NCBI GenBank assembly: GCA_963731125.1
Contig: CAVSVP010000023.1
Location: 62,001 to 126,000 of the forward strand
DNA from: CAVSVP01 sp963731125
GTDB taxonomy: Bacteria; Pseudomonadota; Gammaproteobacteria; Competibacterales; Competibacteraceae
Reading direction: 5' to 3'
DNA: 64,000 nt
Both the position numbers and the translations under genes were made by a program. Of this stretch, positions 42,176 through 50,643 are shown one piece after another. The notes under the pieces were generated by a model. The model did not search any database. It was not told the origin of the DNA and saw only the letters and a list, made by a program, of their open reading frames with translations. The first letter of the stretch is position 1. Every line of letters begins with the position of its first letter.

Positions 42176-43348
42176 ATGTGGGAAAATAATACAGCGACAA
42201 ATAACCACCGTTCTGTGCTCAAGGTGGATCGCGCCATCGCCGATTTGCGTCGCGGACAGGTGACCTGCATTGAACATCCACAAGAAACGCTCTGGATTGC
42301 TGCTGTAGAAACTGCAGTGCCCGAGGTGATTGCGGAAATGATTACCGCGGCACACCGGCAGCCAACCTTGACCATCACTCCGCAACGTGCCACCGTGCTG
42401 GGTGTCGATGATTTCATGGCAGTGCCGGTTACCTTATTCCCACCCGCCGGAGCGAACTGGGAATGGTTTCAACGTCTGGGGTGGTCTATCATCGATAATC
42501 CTGCCGAAGCGAGGAAATTGCTACAGAATGTGCCGTTTCGAGAGGCCAGCTATCCGGCGGCCATGGCTGTGCAATTGACCAAGTTTGCTCGGCTGTTACC
42601 GGCTGTGTTGACGGTCCCCGTAAGCGACTCGCAGCACGCGGCAGCGCTTACAGAAATGCCGTCTGCCGTATCAGCGATGGCGCCGGACGACATCGCCGTC
42701 TACCCCGAGAACTTAGCGCGCTCCCTGCGCCGCGTCAGTGATGCAAGAGTCCCGCTGGCTGGGATCGGGTTAACCCGCTTTGTGCTGTTTCGCGGTATCG
42801 ACGGAATGACTGAGCATCTGGCTGTGATCATTGGCGCGCCGGCCATGGAGGGTTCTGTACTGGTGCGTCTGCATTCCGCCTGTTTGACCGGTGATATTTT
42901 TAGCAGTCTGAAATGCGACTGTGGGGAACAGCTGCGCTGCACGGCCACCGCGATGGCCACGGCAGGAGGAGGGGTGTTGTTATATCTGGCCCAGGAAGGC
43001 CGCGGTATCGGGCTGGCCAATAAACTACGGGCTTACCAACTGCAAGCAGCGGGTTACGATACGCTGGATGCGGATGCCATGCTAGGTTTTGCAAACGATG
43101 AGCGCCACTACGACGCCGCAGTGGAAATGCTCCGGCAGTTGGGGATTCAGCGGGTGCGGCTGATGACCAACAACCCCCGCAAGGTGAGTGCGCTGACAGC
43201 AGCGGGTATTGTGATTGACGACCGGATCCCGGTGATGGGATCGGTTAATCCTTATAACGAGAATTATTTGACGACCAAGGCCAAGCGGGCTGGACACTTG
43301 TTGGAAGCCGCACTGAGTACCGGTGACGTCGACATGGACATCGATTAG
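42176..43348 (+). CDS. GTP cyclohydrolase II (RibA-like) with a divergent N-terminal domain
   Basis: 390 aa. The C-terminal 190 residues are a GCH II: HSACLTGDIFSSLKCDCGEQ with the three zinc Cys, YLAQEGRGIGLANKLRAYQL, LGFANDERHYDAAVEMLRQL and RLMTNNPRKVSALTAAGI. The Glu normally before the first Cys (HSEC) is Ala. The N-terminal 190 residues resemble a heavily diverged DHBP-synthase-like domain (RAIADLRRGQVTCIEHPQE) without its acid-rich metal motifs. The enzyme would open GTP to a diaminopyrimidine. Neighbouring genes do not include ribB, ribE or ribH, which argues for a dedicated pathway and not riboflavin. Confidence 0.85.
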   Translation: MWENNTATNNHRSVLKVDRAIADLRRGQVTCIEHPQETLWIAAVETAVPEVIAEMITAAHRQPTLTITPQRATVLGVDDFMAVPVTLFPPAGANWEWFQRLGWSIIDNPAEARKLLQNVPFREASYPAAMAVQLTKFARLLPAVLTVPVSDSQHAAALTEMPSAVSAMAPDDIAVYPENLARSLRRVSDARVPLAGIGLTRFVLFRGIDGMTEHLAVIIGAPAMEGSVLVRLHSACLTGDIFSSLKCDCGEQLRCTATAMATAGGGVLLYLAQEGRGIGLANKLRAYQLQAAGYDTLDADAMLGFANDERHYDAAVEMLRQLGIQRVRLMTNNPRKVSALTAAGIVIDDRIPVMGSVNPYNENYLTTKAKRAGHLLEAALSTGDVDMDID

Positions 43349-43396
43349 AAGGGTATTGAATGGTAAATCTGCCGAGAAGTGCAAGAGATGCCGTTC

Positions 43397-44155
43397 TTAA
43401 ACAGGTAACATCCCGGTAAACTCGATATGCCATTTGCCATCCCCGCTGGGCCGCGTCAGCATGTTGAGCGCCTGCTGTAACTGTTGGTTATTACCATCCC
43501 GAACCGCCGCCTGACCGATCAGACGGTAATGACCGTTTGGGGCAAGCGAAAACATGCCGGTAAATTCCAGCGGTCCGCCGTCGTCTTTGATGGTAGCCAT
43601 GATATCTTGATGCTGGGAGTCCAGCGTGGCGCTAAAACCTCCTAGTGTGAGGGATCTGCCGAAGGTGGTATGGGTATGGAGCAGACGAATCATGCCTTTG
43701 GCAGTGTCCGGGCGGCCACCTTTGCCTAGCTGCAACTGGATTTTTTCCAACTGCACTTCGCCGGCTACGGGTGGAGGTGGATGACCAGTCAGAAAAATAG
43801 CCTGAGGCAACGGAATGTGCCCACTGAGCTCAGCGATATGCAACTGCCGGTTCAGTCCGATCCTAAAGACACCGTTTAGGTGAAGTTCGGGTTCTGCGAC
43901 GGCAAATTGATATTCCAGACGTCCCAGTAACAGGGAAAATAGGCGCAATTGCCAAGTCAGCGTTTCAAGCTGCACATGGTGTAGACGAATGCCCTTAGCG
44001 GTGCCCCGCAGCGCTGAACCATGGGCACTCTGCACCGTAAAGCCGGGTAACCTCTGTGCGGCCAGTTCCATCAGGGTGGTCGCCGGACATTGGAGAACCA
44101 AAAACGCCGCATAAGCCAGCAATCCAACTAGGCTATAGCCCAGAAAGCGCTTCAC
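43397..44155 (-). CDS. gspN: Type II secretion system protein N
   Basis: 252 aa, one N-terminal membrane segment (FLGYSLVGLLAYAAFLVLQC) and a periplasmic body with LPGFTVQSAHGSALRGTAKG and GMFSLAPNGHYRLIGQAAVR, the AsmA-like pattern of GspN. It is the last gene of the gspG-N run, and its start overlaps the gspM stop by one base. GspN is not essential in all systems and its exact role is uncertain. The ~50 bp before the convergent GTP cyclohydrolase II gene contain nothing notable. Confidence 0.85.
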   Translation of the reverse strand: MKRFLGYSLVGLLAYAAFLVLQCPATTLMELAAQRLPGFTVQSAHGSALRGTAKGIRLHHVQLETLTWQLRLFSLLLGRLEYQFAVAEPELHLNGVFRIGLNRQLHIAELSGHIPLPQAIFLTGHPPPPVAGEVQLEKIQLQLGKGGRPDTAKGMIRLLHTHTTFGRSLTLGGFSATLDSQHQDIMATIKDDGGPLEFTGMFSLAPNGHYRLIGQAAVRDGNNQQLQQALNMLTRPSGDGKWHIEFTGMLPV

Positions 44156-44652
44156 TATTCGCTGCTCCTTAAGATAAGACGAGCGTCGACCCGTCCACTA
44201 CTGGTCTGCCGGTCTATATTGGCATTATCAACGGCTATACCATGTTCCTGTGCTAAGCTGTCCAGCCAGCGGATCATCTGATCGAAGTTAACCTGCTCCA
44301 ACTGTATGCGTAGTTGGTTAACACCTTGAGGTTCAACACGTTTGATGGTTTCGTTGAGACCAGCTGTTTTGGCTTTCCTGTCCACCAGGAGCAGCAGCGA
44401 CTGTCCGCTGTCTGCTTGAGCTGCTTCCTCCGATGTGTTGGCAAAGGCGGACAAGCGTTTGACTTCCTCAGCGATTGTGCGCATCCGGGCCAGCTCCGCA
44501 CGTTGTTCCGCCACTCCCTGACGCAGATTTTTCAGTTGGGTCCGCAACGGCTGCCAGACCAGCCCATAGAGCAACAGCGCAAGGGCCAGGCCAAGCCCGC
44601 TGCTCACTATCCAGCGCTCGCGCTCCCTGAGTCTTTTCCACCACGCGTTCAT
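44155..44652 (-). CDS. gspM: Type II secretion system protein M
   Basis: 165 aa with a short cytoplasmic start (MNAWWKRLRERERWIVSSGL), one membrane helix (GLALALLLYGLVWQPL), a coiled coil (LKNLRQGVAEQRAELARMRT) and a small ferredoxin-like periplasmic domain ending RLILRSSE. GspM stabilises GspL in the inner-membrane platform. It overlaps gspL by four bases (ATGA) and gspN by one, so all three are translationally coupled. Confidence 0.9.
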   Translation of the reverse strand: MNAWWKRLRERERWIVSSGLGLALALLLYGLVWQPLRTQLKNLRQGVAEQRAELARMRTIAEEVKRLSAFANTSEEAAQADSGQSLLLLVDRKAKTAGLNETIKRVEPQGVNQLRIQLEQVNFDQMIRWLDSLAQEHGIAVDNANIDRQTSSGRVDARLILRSSE

Positions 44653-45839
44653 GAGGAAGACTTGCTAAGCGTAACTTGGCTTTGCACTTTCGCTTCCCGT
44701 TTCGTCGTGCGCATCTGCACATCTATATTAGACTGTTCATGATAAAGTTGCTTCAGCTGATCCATAAATTCCAGACTGCCGCCCTCTAATTCCAGGTCCA
44801 GTTGATTCTCCTTATAGCGCAAACTGCGGAGCGTCACCTGATTGAAGGTGAGCAGCGGCTGCCCTCCTGCATAGAGCAAATCCAAAAAAAAATCCTTTGT
44901 GTTGTGACCATTCTGGCGTAACTCTTTTAGCCGGTTTTCCAGTTGTACCCGGGGATTAACAATTTTTTGTGCATTAGGCACGGCATCTTTATAGAGTTGC
45001 TCTATCGTCATCCGAAGATCTGCTTGCGCTTGCTGTAATTGTCGATATTCGGTGATCTGCACCAGCATTTGCACGCCCAGCCATAAGCTTGCCAAAATTG
45101 CCGCTGCTCGCCATGGACGCAACCTTTTACCGAGGTGAGTGCGAAAGCTATAGGGTCCTTGGAGAAGATTAATGGGAAAGGCGTGCTGATAACCCGTAGC
45201 TAACACTTGCAGCGGTTTGCGAGAAGGAGATTGTGACTGAATAGGAATGCCGAGTTCACCGAGTTCCGGTGTGACTTCACTCCATACCTGCAACTGCTGA
45301 GGAACTCCCTCGCCTGCTTCGGCCAGGGCCAGCTGCAACAGCAACGGCAGATTGTCTTGTTCGATCGCAAAGCCTTGCCAGGGACCATTGCGTAGCACTG
45401 CGCGTTCATTTTCCAGCAACAAGCTCCAAGCGCCTTCTTCACAAGGTAACAGGAGTATGTCCGGTACCACGGCAGCCGGAGTAATACCACCTTGGGCGCA
45501 AGTCTCGAGCCAGGACCGTAGCGTATGATGGCGCATGACAGCCACCGGAATGCTCATACCCGTTGCTAACTCTCCGATGGCAAAGTGCAAATTTTCGACA
45601 TCCTCAGCTAAATTGTCTTCCAAGGCGTAGGGAATGGCTTTAAGCCGGGTAGCTAGCTGACGGCCGGGTACCTTGGCCTGGGTTAGGACCAAGAATTCTC
45701 CAGGAATTATCAGAATGGGCCGCAGGGCTTTAGCATGACTTGCCATTTCGGCAAGGGTGCCTTGCTGCACGGAGAAGTCCTCCGCGAGCCATTCGACGTG
45801 ATCAGAGGTCAAAAAACGAAATAATAACGTTTGGGCCAT
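44649..45839 (-). CDS. gspL: Type II secretion system protein L
   Basis: 396 aa. The cytoplasmic actin-like part (1-230) includes LILTQAKVPGRQLATRLK-type sequence as VLTQAKVPGRQLATRLKAIP, then YALEDNLAEDVENLHFAIGE and DILLLPCEEGAWSLLLENER. A single membrane helix lies near residue 250 (WRAAAILASLWLGVQMLVQI), then a periplasmic coiled coil and ferredoxin-like domain (NQLDLELEGGSLEFMDQLKQ). GspL links the GspE ATPase to the membrane platform with GspM. Confidence 0.92.
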   Translation of the reverse strand: MAQTLLFRFLTSDHVEWLAEDFSVQQGTLAEMASHAKALRPILIIPGEFLVLTQAKVPGRQLATRLKAIPYALEDNLAEDVENLHFAIGELATGMSIPVAVMRHHTLRSWLETCAQGGITPAAVVPDILLLPCEEGAWSLLLENERAVLRNGPWQGFAIEQDNLPLLLQLALAEAGEGVPQQLQVWSEVTPELGELGIPIQSQSPSRKPLQVLATGYQHAFPINLLQGPYSFRTHLGKRLRPWRAAAILASLWLGVQMLVQITEYRQLQQAQADLRMTIEQLYKDAVPNAQKIVNPRVQLENRLKELRQNGHNTKDFFLDLLYAGGQPLLTFNQVTLRSLRYKENQLDLELEGGSLEFMDQLKQLYHEQSNIDVQMRTTKREAKVQSQVTLSKSSS

Positions 45840-45850
45840 CGGAATTGTCG

Positions 45851-46963
45851 TTAGTCGTCATTGCCGAAACGGCGCAGCAGAATCCGCATATTGCCGCTAT
45901 CCGGGCGGTGGATAATGCTGTGCAGAAGCGCTCGACCTTCGCCCACCTGCGCTTCGGCCTGAAGCAGGAAATAGCGGCTACTAACGGTGAGCGGAATCGT
46001 CGCAAAAGTTTCTTCCTCAATGCCAAAGGCGTTAAGAAAATTTGTAACACTATCATAACCATTCTGGTTTCCCTTGTCGCGCGTCTCGACTAGGTTTTCC
46101 GCTCTCGGCAATCCGATATCGTCGCCTAAAGCCGCTAGCACGGGGGGCGGTGCCGTGTTGACATTGAGCTCGGTGCCGGGCGGTAGCGTACAGAGGTACG
46201 GTGCTAACTTAGCGTAAACTTCCTTGTCGATGCCTTTAATCAGGCGTAACTCCGAAAGACTCACAAGTGGTCGATTGGCCGCCAAATAAGGCGGAGTGTG
46301 AGTTACATATGCGCTATCCTCGGCACCGCCGGGAAACCGAGGTTCCTGATCCGGATCAAGCCAGTCGACGATGGCTTGAGCAAGCTCGGGCTCTAGTTCT
46401 AAAATCAATAGAAGCCGTTGTAGTGTTTCGAACTGAGCCACATCTATCGCGTCGCCAGCATTTGGCATACTGGCAATGGCGTCCGTTTGCTGCTTACCAT
46501 ATTGACCTTCACCACGGCGTCGGTCATTGTCGGAGAGCTTTAGCAGGTTGTTGATATTGAAGCGTCCCTGCAGGTCTTGCAGTTGTCCGGTAAGATAACC
46601 TCCTTGTATCGGCAGGGCGGGAGGCAGCTTAGCCCACAGTTCGTTCAGATCGTCTTTGTTGCTGTTTTCGCGGTCACGTTTTAGCATCACCGCTGCCCAC
46701 TGCTCTGCGCCTAGGGTATAGAGCAAAGCTTGTTGTCGGTGCTCGAGCAGCGTGCTGCGCCGGATAGTCAGTTGCTGCAGGAAGGCCAAGTGAGTTGCTG
46801 TCATGCTGGCGAGAAAGACGATGAGTAACACGGTGAGCAGGGCGACCCCAGTCTGACATGGCTTGTACCGAAAAGTCATTTGCTCGTTGATAGCAAGACA
46901 ACCTTGCTTGCCATCAACAAGCGTCCGCTGCTCAAGGGAAGAGCCGTGCTGAAATTTTTCCAT
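45851..46963 (-). CDS. gspK: Type II secretion system minor pseudopilin K
   Basis: 370 aa from ATG 46963, four bases after the gspJ stop. An internal ATG at 46879 (MTFRYKPCQTGVALLTVLLI) would give a normal short leader and may be the true start. The hydrophobic helix after TGVALLTVLLIVFLASMTAT lacks the Glu5 of other pseudopilins, as is typical of GspK. The large globular domain has LTGQLQDLQGRFNINNLLK, IVDWLDPDQEPRFPGGAEDS and LSELRLIKGIDKEVYAKLAP. GspK caps the pseudopilus tip with GspI and GspJ. Confidence 0.92.
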   Translation of the reverse strand: MEKFQHGSSLEQRTLVDGKQGCLAINEQMTFRYKPCQTGVALLTVLLIVFLASMTATHLAFLQQLTIRRSTLLEHRQQALLYTLGAEQWAAVMLKRDRENSNKDDLNELWAKLPPALPIQGGYLTGQLQDLQGRFNINNLLKLSDNDRRRGEGQYGKQQTDAIASMPNAGDAIDVAQFETLQRLLLILELEPELAQAIVDWLDPDQEPRFPGGAEDSAYVTHTPPYLAANRPLVSLSELRLIKGIDKEVYAKLAPYLCTLPPGTELNVNTAPPPVLAALGDDIGLPRAENLVETRDKGNQNGYDSVTNFLNAFGIEEETFATIPLTVSSRYFLLQAEAQVGEGRALLHSIIHRPDSGNMRILLRRFGNDD

Positions 46964-46969
46964 AAAGAG

Positions 46970-47638
46970 TTAAGAATCGGATAGCAGGAAAAGACGGAGA
47001 ATTTCTCCCCAGTCACTGAGTGTAATGCTCAGCTCGATCGCACGCGGCAGTGAAGACACCGCTCCTTCCTCATTCTCGGGTGGTGGCCAGACGGTTTGCC
47101 ATTCGTCTTCAACTGACCCACCCAAAAACCGTATCCTCGCATCCTGAACATTTTCCAGAAGCAAGGTTGTCTGAGGTTCGCTGATGCCGTTGCGATCCAG
47201 CGTGTCCCAGTACAGCCTTAATAGGCGCTCCTCTTTCAGGCGATAGGCAACACGTTGCAGGCTGGCCCGCGGGTGCTCCAAGGGGTTATCCCAGCCGGAG
47301 CGCGTGAAGACGAATAGCTTGCCACTGATATCAGCGCTTTCCAAGGCCGGCCTTAGATCGCCGTACTCATCGCGAATCTCACGTGGCACGATCTGCTCAA
47401 TATCGTTTTTCAGAAAGTGGAAAGCCATCTGGACCTGAGCCAGACGCTGGGCCTCCGCTTCCACGTGAACCTGGGCGGACAGTACGCTACGCAGGCCGGT
47501 ATAGGCGGCCACCGACATAATAGCGAATACCGCGAGCGCCACCAGCAGTTCCAGCAGCGTGAAGCCCGTGTGTCGCGCTAAGATGCGATGGTCTCTAAAG
47601 CAAAGGGCGCCGGAGTTTGCTAAAGCTGTTTTTACCAT
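46970..47638 (-). CDS. gspJ: Type II secretion system minor pseudopilin J
   Basis: 222 aa. A prepilin site lies after an about 25-residue leader: RHTGFTLLELLVALAVFAIM, with Glu5 in FTLLE. The body has AAYTGLRSVLSAQVHVEAEA, FHFLKNDIEQIVPREIRDEY, GKLFVFTRSGWDNPLEHPRA and RVAYRLKEERLLRLYWDTLD, the typical GspJ order. It forms the tip complex with GspI and GspK. Six bases separate it from the gspI stop. Confidence 0.92.
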   Translation of the reverse strand: MVKTALANSGALCFRDHRILARHTGFTLLELLVALAVFAIMSVAAYTGLRSVLSAQVHVEAEAQRLAQVQMAFHFLKNDIEQIVPREIRDEYGDLRPALESADISGKLFVFTRSGWDNPLEHPRASLQRVAYRLKEERLLRLYWDTLDRNGISEPQTTLLLENVQDARIRFLGGSVEDEWQTVWPPPENEEGAVSSLPRAIELSITLSDWGEILRLFLLSDS

Positions 47639-47643
47639 ACCAT

Positions 47644-48012
47644 TTAGAGGCGCCCTCTGAAAGCAATTAACGCCGCCAAAGGTGCTTCGTCGTCTTCACC
47701 GTAAACGGTAATATCAAGGCGGCGCAAATCCTCATCAGAGGTATTGCTGACCTGCACTTCCCACCGCCATTCCCGGCCCGCCATTTCCGCCATGCCTTTG
47801 CGAGCACCCTCGTCCGGCCACTTGCGGGCGAGTCGCAGAGTGTTGATGCGGTTTAATGCCACCCAACTCGCCAGGGTCCGATCACGGAGATGGCCCACAT
47901 CGCCGGCGCTTGCCCCGGTGGCTTTAATAATAGCACCAAGGGCAATCGCGAGAACCGCCAAGGCCACCATGACTTCCAGAAGAGTAAAGCCGGAATTGTG
48001 CTTGCGCTTCAT
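47644..48012 (-). CDS. gspI: Type II secretion system minor pseudopilin I
   Basis: 122 aa. Leader MKRKHNSG, then FTLLEVMVALAVLAIALGAI with Glu5, and RTLASWVALNRINTLRLARK, a usual GspI helix, followed by a short beta domain with GREWRWEVQVSNTSDEDLRR. The start overlaps the gspH stop by four bases (ATGA). It nucleates the tip complex of the pseudopilus. Confidence 0.93.
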   Translation of the reverse strand: MKRKHNSGFTLLEVMVALAVLAIALGAIIKATGASAGDVGHLRDRTLASWVALNRINTLRLARKWPDEGARKGMAEMAGREWRWEVQVSNTSDEDLRRLDITVYGEDDEAPLAALIAFRGRL

Positions 48013-48560
48013 GTAGCGGGTCCGGAATGGAAATGACCCGTCAGATCACCGACTATTTGATAATTTTGTGCGGAACCGTCTGCAAAAGAAAAAAGTACCT
48101 TAAAAGCCGTCACTTCTCCGCTGGAGAGCAGCAACACTTGGGGTAGGTGAGTAGAAACCTTGGCAAAATCTACTAAGCGGTTTTCTACCCATAATTTTAC
48201 CTGCAATCCCGGCGGCAACTGATAGTCCTGGAGCAGAGCAGAGTCCGTCAAGGGACGCCATTCGCCATCCCGGCTGCGGGTAAAAAAGGCGTAGCTTGTC
48301 TCAGTAAAACGTACACCCCGATGCTCGCCGCGGAACAGGGCCTCTTGTTGGGACAGCGTTAGCAGAGCGTTCAAACGCCGGCCTTCAGTGGCAAGGCGTT
48401 CGCCTGGCTCGCTGCCGCGCAGGGAAAGTATTGCGAAGCTGGCGATAATACTTATCAGAATAACGGTAACCATTATCTCCAGAAGGGTGAAACCTGTCTG
48501 GCGCCGGCTATTGTTCCAGATTCCAATTGCCAATATCCGCATCTGTACCTGCTCCGCCAA
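48009..48560 (-). CDS. gspH: Type II secretion system minor pseudopilin H
   Basis: 183 aa. Leader of about 22 residues ends in RRQTG, then FTLLEIMVTVILISIIASFA. The GspH/FimT body is LRGSEPGERLATEGRRLNAL, LSQQEALFRGEHRGVRFTET and FFTRSRDGEWRPL. The start at ATG 48560 lies inside gspG (53-bp overlap); ATG 48542 is an alternative with less overlap. Minor pseudopilin below the tip complex. Confidence 0.9.
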   Translation of the reverse strand: MAEQVQMRILAIGIWNNSRRQTGFTLLEIMVTVILISIIASFAILSLRGSEPGERLATEGRRLNALLTLSQQEALFRGEHRGVRFTETSYAFFTRSRDGEWRPLTDSALLQDYQLPPGLQVKLWVENRLVDFAKVSTHLPQVLLLSSGEVTAFKVLFSFADGSAQNYQIVGDLTGHFHSGPAT

Positions 48561-48951
48561 GCTGGCCGTCGGTGCCCAAGGAGTAAATATCCACGGGTCC
48601 GTGTTGCCCTGGGCTCAGATATTGATAAGGCTGTCCCCAGGGGTCTTTCGGCAGACGGTCAATGTAGCCGCTCTCTTTCCAACGTGGTGGCTCTGGGGCT
48701 GTCGTGGGCTGCTGCACCAGCGCCTCGAGACCCTGGTCGGTAGTAGGGTAACGATAGTTATCGAGCTTATAGAGATCAAGAGCGCTTTGTAACACCCGGA
48801 TGTCTTGTTTAGCCTTGATAATCCGCGCTTCATCGGGACGATCCATGATCCGCGGTACGACAATGGCGGCAAGAATTCCCAGAATGACCACCACAACCAT
48901 GACTTCGATGAGGGTAAAGCCTGCCGGGGCGTATTTGGAAGAGTAGCTCAT
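48508..48951 (-). CDS. gspG: Type II secretion system major pseudopilin G
   Basis: 147 aa. Leader MSYSSKYAPAG, then FTLIEVMVVVVILGILAAIV with Glu5 and the T2SS-G signature VPRIMDRPDEARIIKAKQDI. The calcium-binding C-terminal region reads YIDRLPKDPWGQPYQYLSPG and YSLGTDGQLGGAGTDADIGN. It is the main subunit of the pseudopilus. It heads the gspG-N block; the 270 bp upstream (48952-49222) contain no gene and may hold a promoter for the block, though I do not see a clear one. Confidence 0.95.
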   Translation of the reverse strand: MSYSSKYAPAGFTLIEVMVVVVILGILAAIVVPRIMDRPDEARIIKAKQDIRVLQSALDLYKLDNYRYPTTDQGLEALVQQPTTAPEPPRWKESGYIDRLPKDPWGQPYQYLSPGQHGPVDIYSLGTDGQLGGAGTDADIGNWNLEQ

Positions 48952-49222
48952 AGGATGTCGTGTAGGTGCTGGTTATTGAAATTGGACCTTCTTAAATTTG
49001 TAAATTGAGTCTTGCGTTTCCCATGGTTTAGTCAATCATGGTATTTGCTTTTACCCTTCATGGCTGTTATGAAGTCCATGAAGTCATGGTAGAGTCATGT
49101 GAACGGAATAAGATTGCTAAAAAAGCTGTCTTATTATTTACTAATGTAGCATCTGATATGCAACAGAAAACAGTGTAAAAAAGTCATTATTTGCCTTCAG
49201 TGTATCTAATGTTTTGTTGTTT

Positions 49223-49612
49223 TTATTTATAATTTTCCCTGACTGCTTGCGCCGCTTGTTCTCGGGTTAAAAAACGACCACCGTAAACAAATCCTGCCGT
49301 CACTGACGCTTTAACCGCGGTCACCTTACCGGAAGGGGTGGGTTGCATAACGAGTTCCTCCGGTAGACCATCCAGCAAGTGCATTGGTGCGAGTCTGCCG
49401 TCGCTAAAGCGGGATAAATAAACAGTACCGGTTTGTGTATCGCAAAACGCGGGCAGAAAACCCAGCACGCCATTTTCTTTACTGGTACCGCCGGTATCTT
49501 TAAGACATTGATTTTGATCCTGCAAATCCTGAGTCGTCATCATTCCATTGCTCTGATGAAATTGAACAGTATTTGACGGTTCGCAATAGTTATTTAATCC
49601 CGATCCATTCAT
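49223..49612 (-). CDS. Hypothetical protein, 129 aa
   Basis: MNGSGLNNYCEPSNTVQFHQ at the start, then NQCLKDTGGTSKENGVLGFL, FCDTQTGTVYLSRFSDGRLA, PMHLLDGLPEELVMQPTPSG and VTAGFVYGGRFLTREQAAQA. No signal peptide or membrane segment is visible. The 'HLLDGLPEELV' and 'V.AGFV..GRFLTREQA' pieces give it the look of a genuine folded protein with normal codon use; I cannot name a family. Three Cys in the first half. It is isolated, in AT-rich DNA between the two type II secretion blocks. Confidence 0.55.
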   Translation of the reverse strand: MNGSGLNNYCEPSNTVQFHQSNGMMTTQDLQDQNQCLKDTGGTSKENGVLGFLPAFCDTQTGTVYLSRFSDGRLAPMHLLDGLPEELVMQPTPSGKVTAVKASVTAGFVYGGRFLTREQAAQAVRENYK

Positions 49613-50189
49613 GGCACATTTTTAAATGGTAAAGTTGCTATCATCCTAGAGATAAAAGTCCCATTTCATTTTTCTCGTCTAAATGAGGAACTATTCCGTA
49701 TAAGCAAACATTAGACCAAACGCAGCGGATTCTTAACACAGTGTTGCATTGCGATTTATGGAAATGATAAAAGTCTTTACAAGTGGTTAATTTTTTGAGT
49801 TTTCTAGAAGGGAAGCCGGCAAAGAGGTTAAGTATAAGATTTGTTTCCGACAAAAAACATTACGAAAACTTCATCAGAAGCACAAACGCTATACGCTGTT
49901 TCACAGGATCTAGCAAATTTTTAGCAGGAATATTTATAATTATTTGTTTTTTAATAATTAATTTTGATATGTTCGCTGTAGTCAGTTTCTGACGTTTTTT
50001 GTCTATCGCTTAGCATATTGGGTTTAATGTATTGTTTTAAATGAAAAATTAAAGGATTACGTCAGACTGTTGATACGTTAGTGCTCCAACCGCACATCGC
50101 TAAAGCCGGCCTTTACTCTTTAATTCCCACTGTCTAATTGCAAAGCTTTTGTTTCAAATCAAAGAAATACTGGCCAAAATCTGCTATAG
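49613..50189. other. AT-rich intergenic stretch with no supported gene
   Basis: About 580 bp with short overlapping ORFs only, none with a ribosome site or recognisable motif. Base composition is clearly more AT-rich than in the flanking gsp genes. It may be a decayed insertion. No terminator or RNA gene was recognised. Confidence 0.5.
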
Positions 50190-50340
50190 CAATACTTCGG
50201 ACAGTTTTTGTTGGTTTCAGAACGACGAATCAAACACTTAAGGAATTAAATGCAACTCAGCGTAGGGCCTAAGTTTTATTTAATTCAATTTCCAGAGGTA
50301 AGCGATTGATTTTATATGCTCAAAACTGTCCGAACTATTG
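50190..50340. repeat. MITE family 2, copy 2 (151 bp)
   Basis: Inverted ends CAATACTTCGGACAGTTTT and AAAACTGTCCGAACTATTG, bordered by CTATAG at 50184-50189 and 50341-50346, a likely 6-bp target duplication. Interior matches copy 1 at 10836-10986 almost base for base. Confidence 0.9.
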
Positions 50341-50643
50341 CTATAGATTAATTATAAATATTGTTAGGAGGAGACGTTTTTGCAATTTGCAAGGTTGCTA
50401 AAACCATCAGCACGAACAGAATAATTGTTAAGGCCTTTACGGCAATCACTGAAAACGGTAACAAAGCAAACAAATTCATACAACCTCCTGTTCAAAATAA
50501 ACAGTTTTTCTGCAAACCAGAGTCAGTAAATGATCAAACTACCGTCTGCCATGCAACTCCACCATTACCGCCGGAAGGAGATGTCAGGGACGGTGTACCG
50601 CCGGGCTTCTGTAAATACTCTCGGCAATATCGTTAGAAATAGG

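Noticed and set aside
50361..50636. 91-aa ORF upstream of dsbB
   Set aside because: No motif, composition unlike neighbours, and overlaps the probable dsbB leader in another frame.
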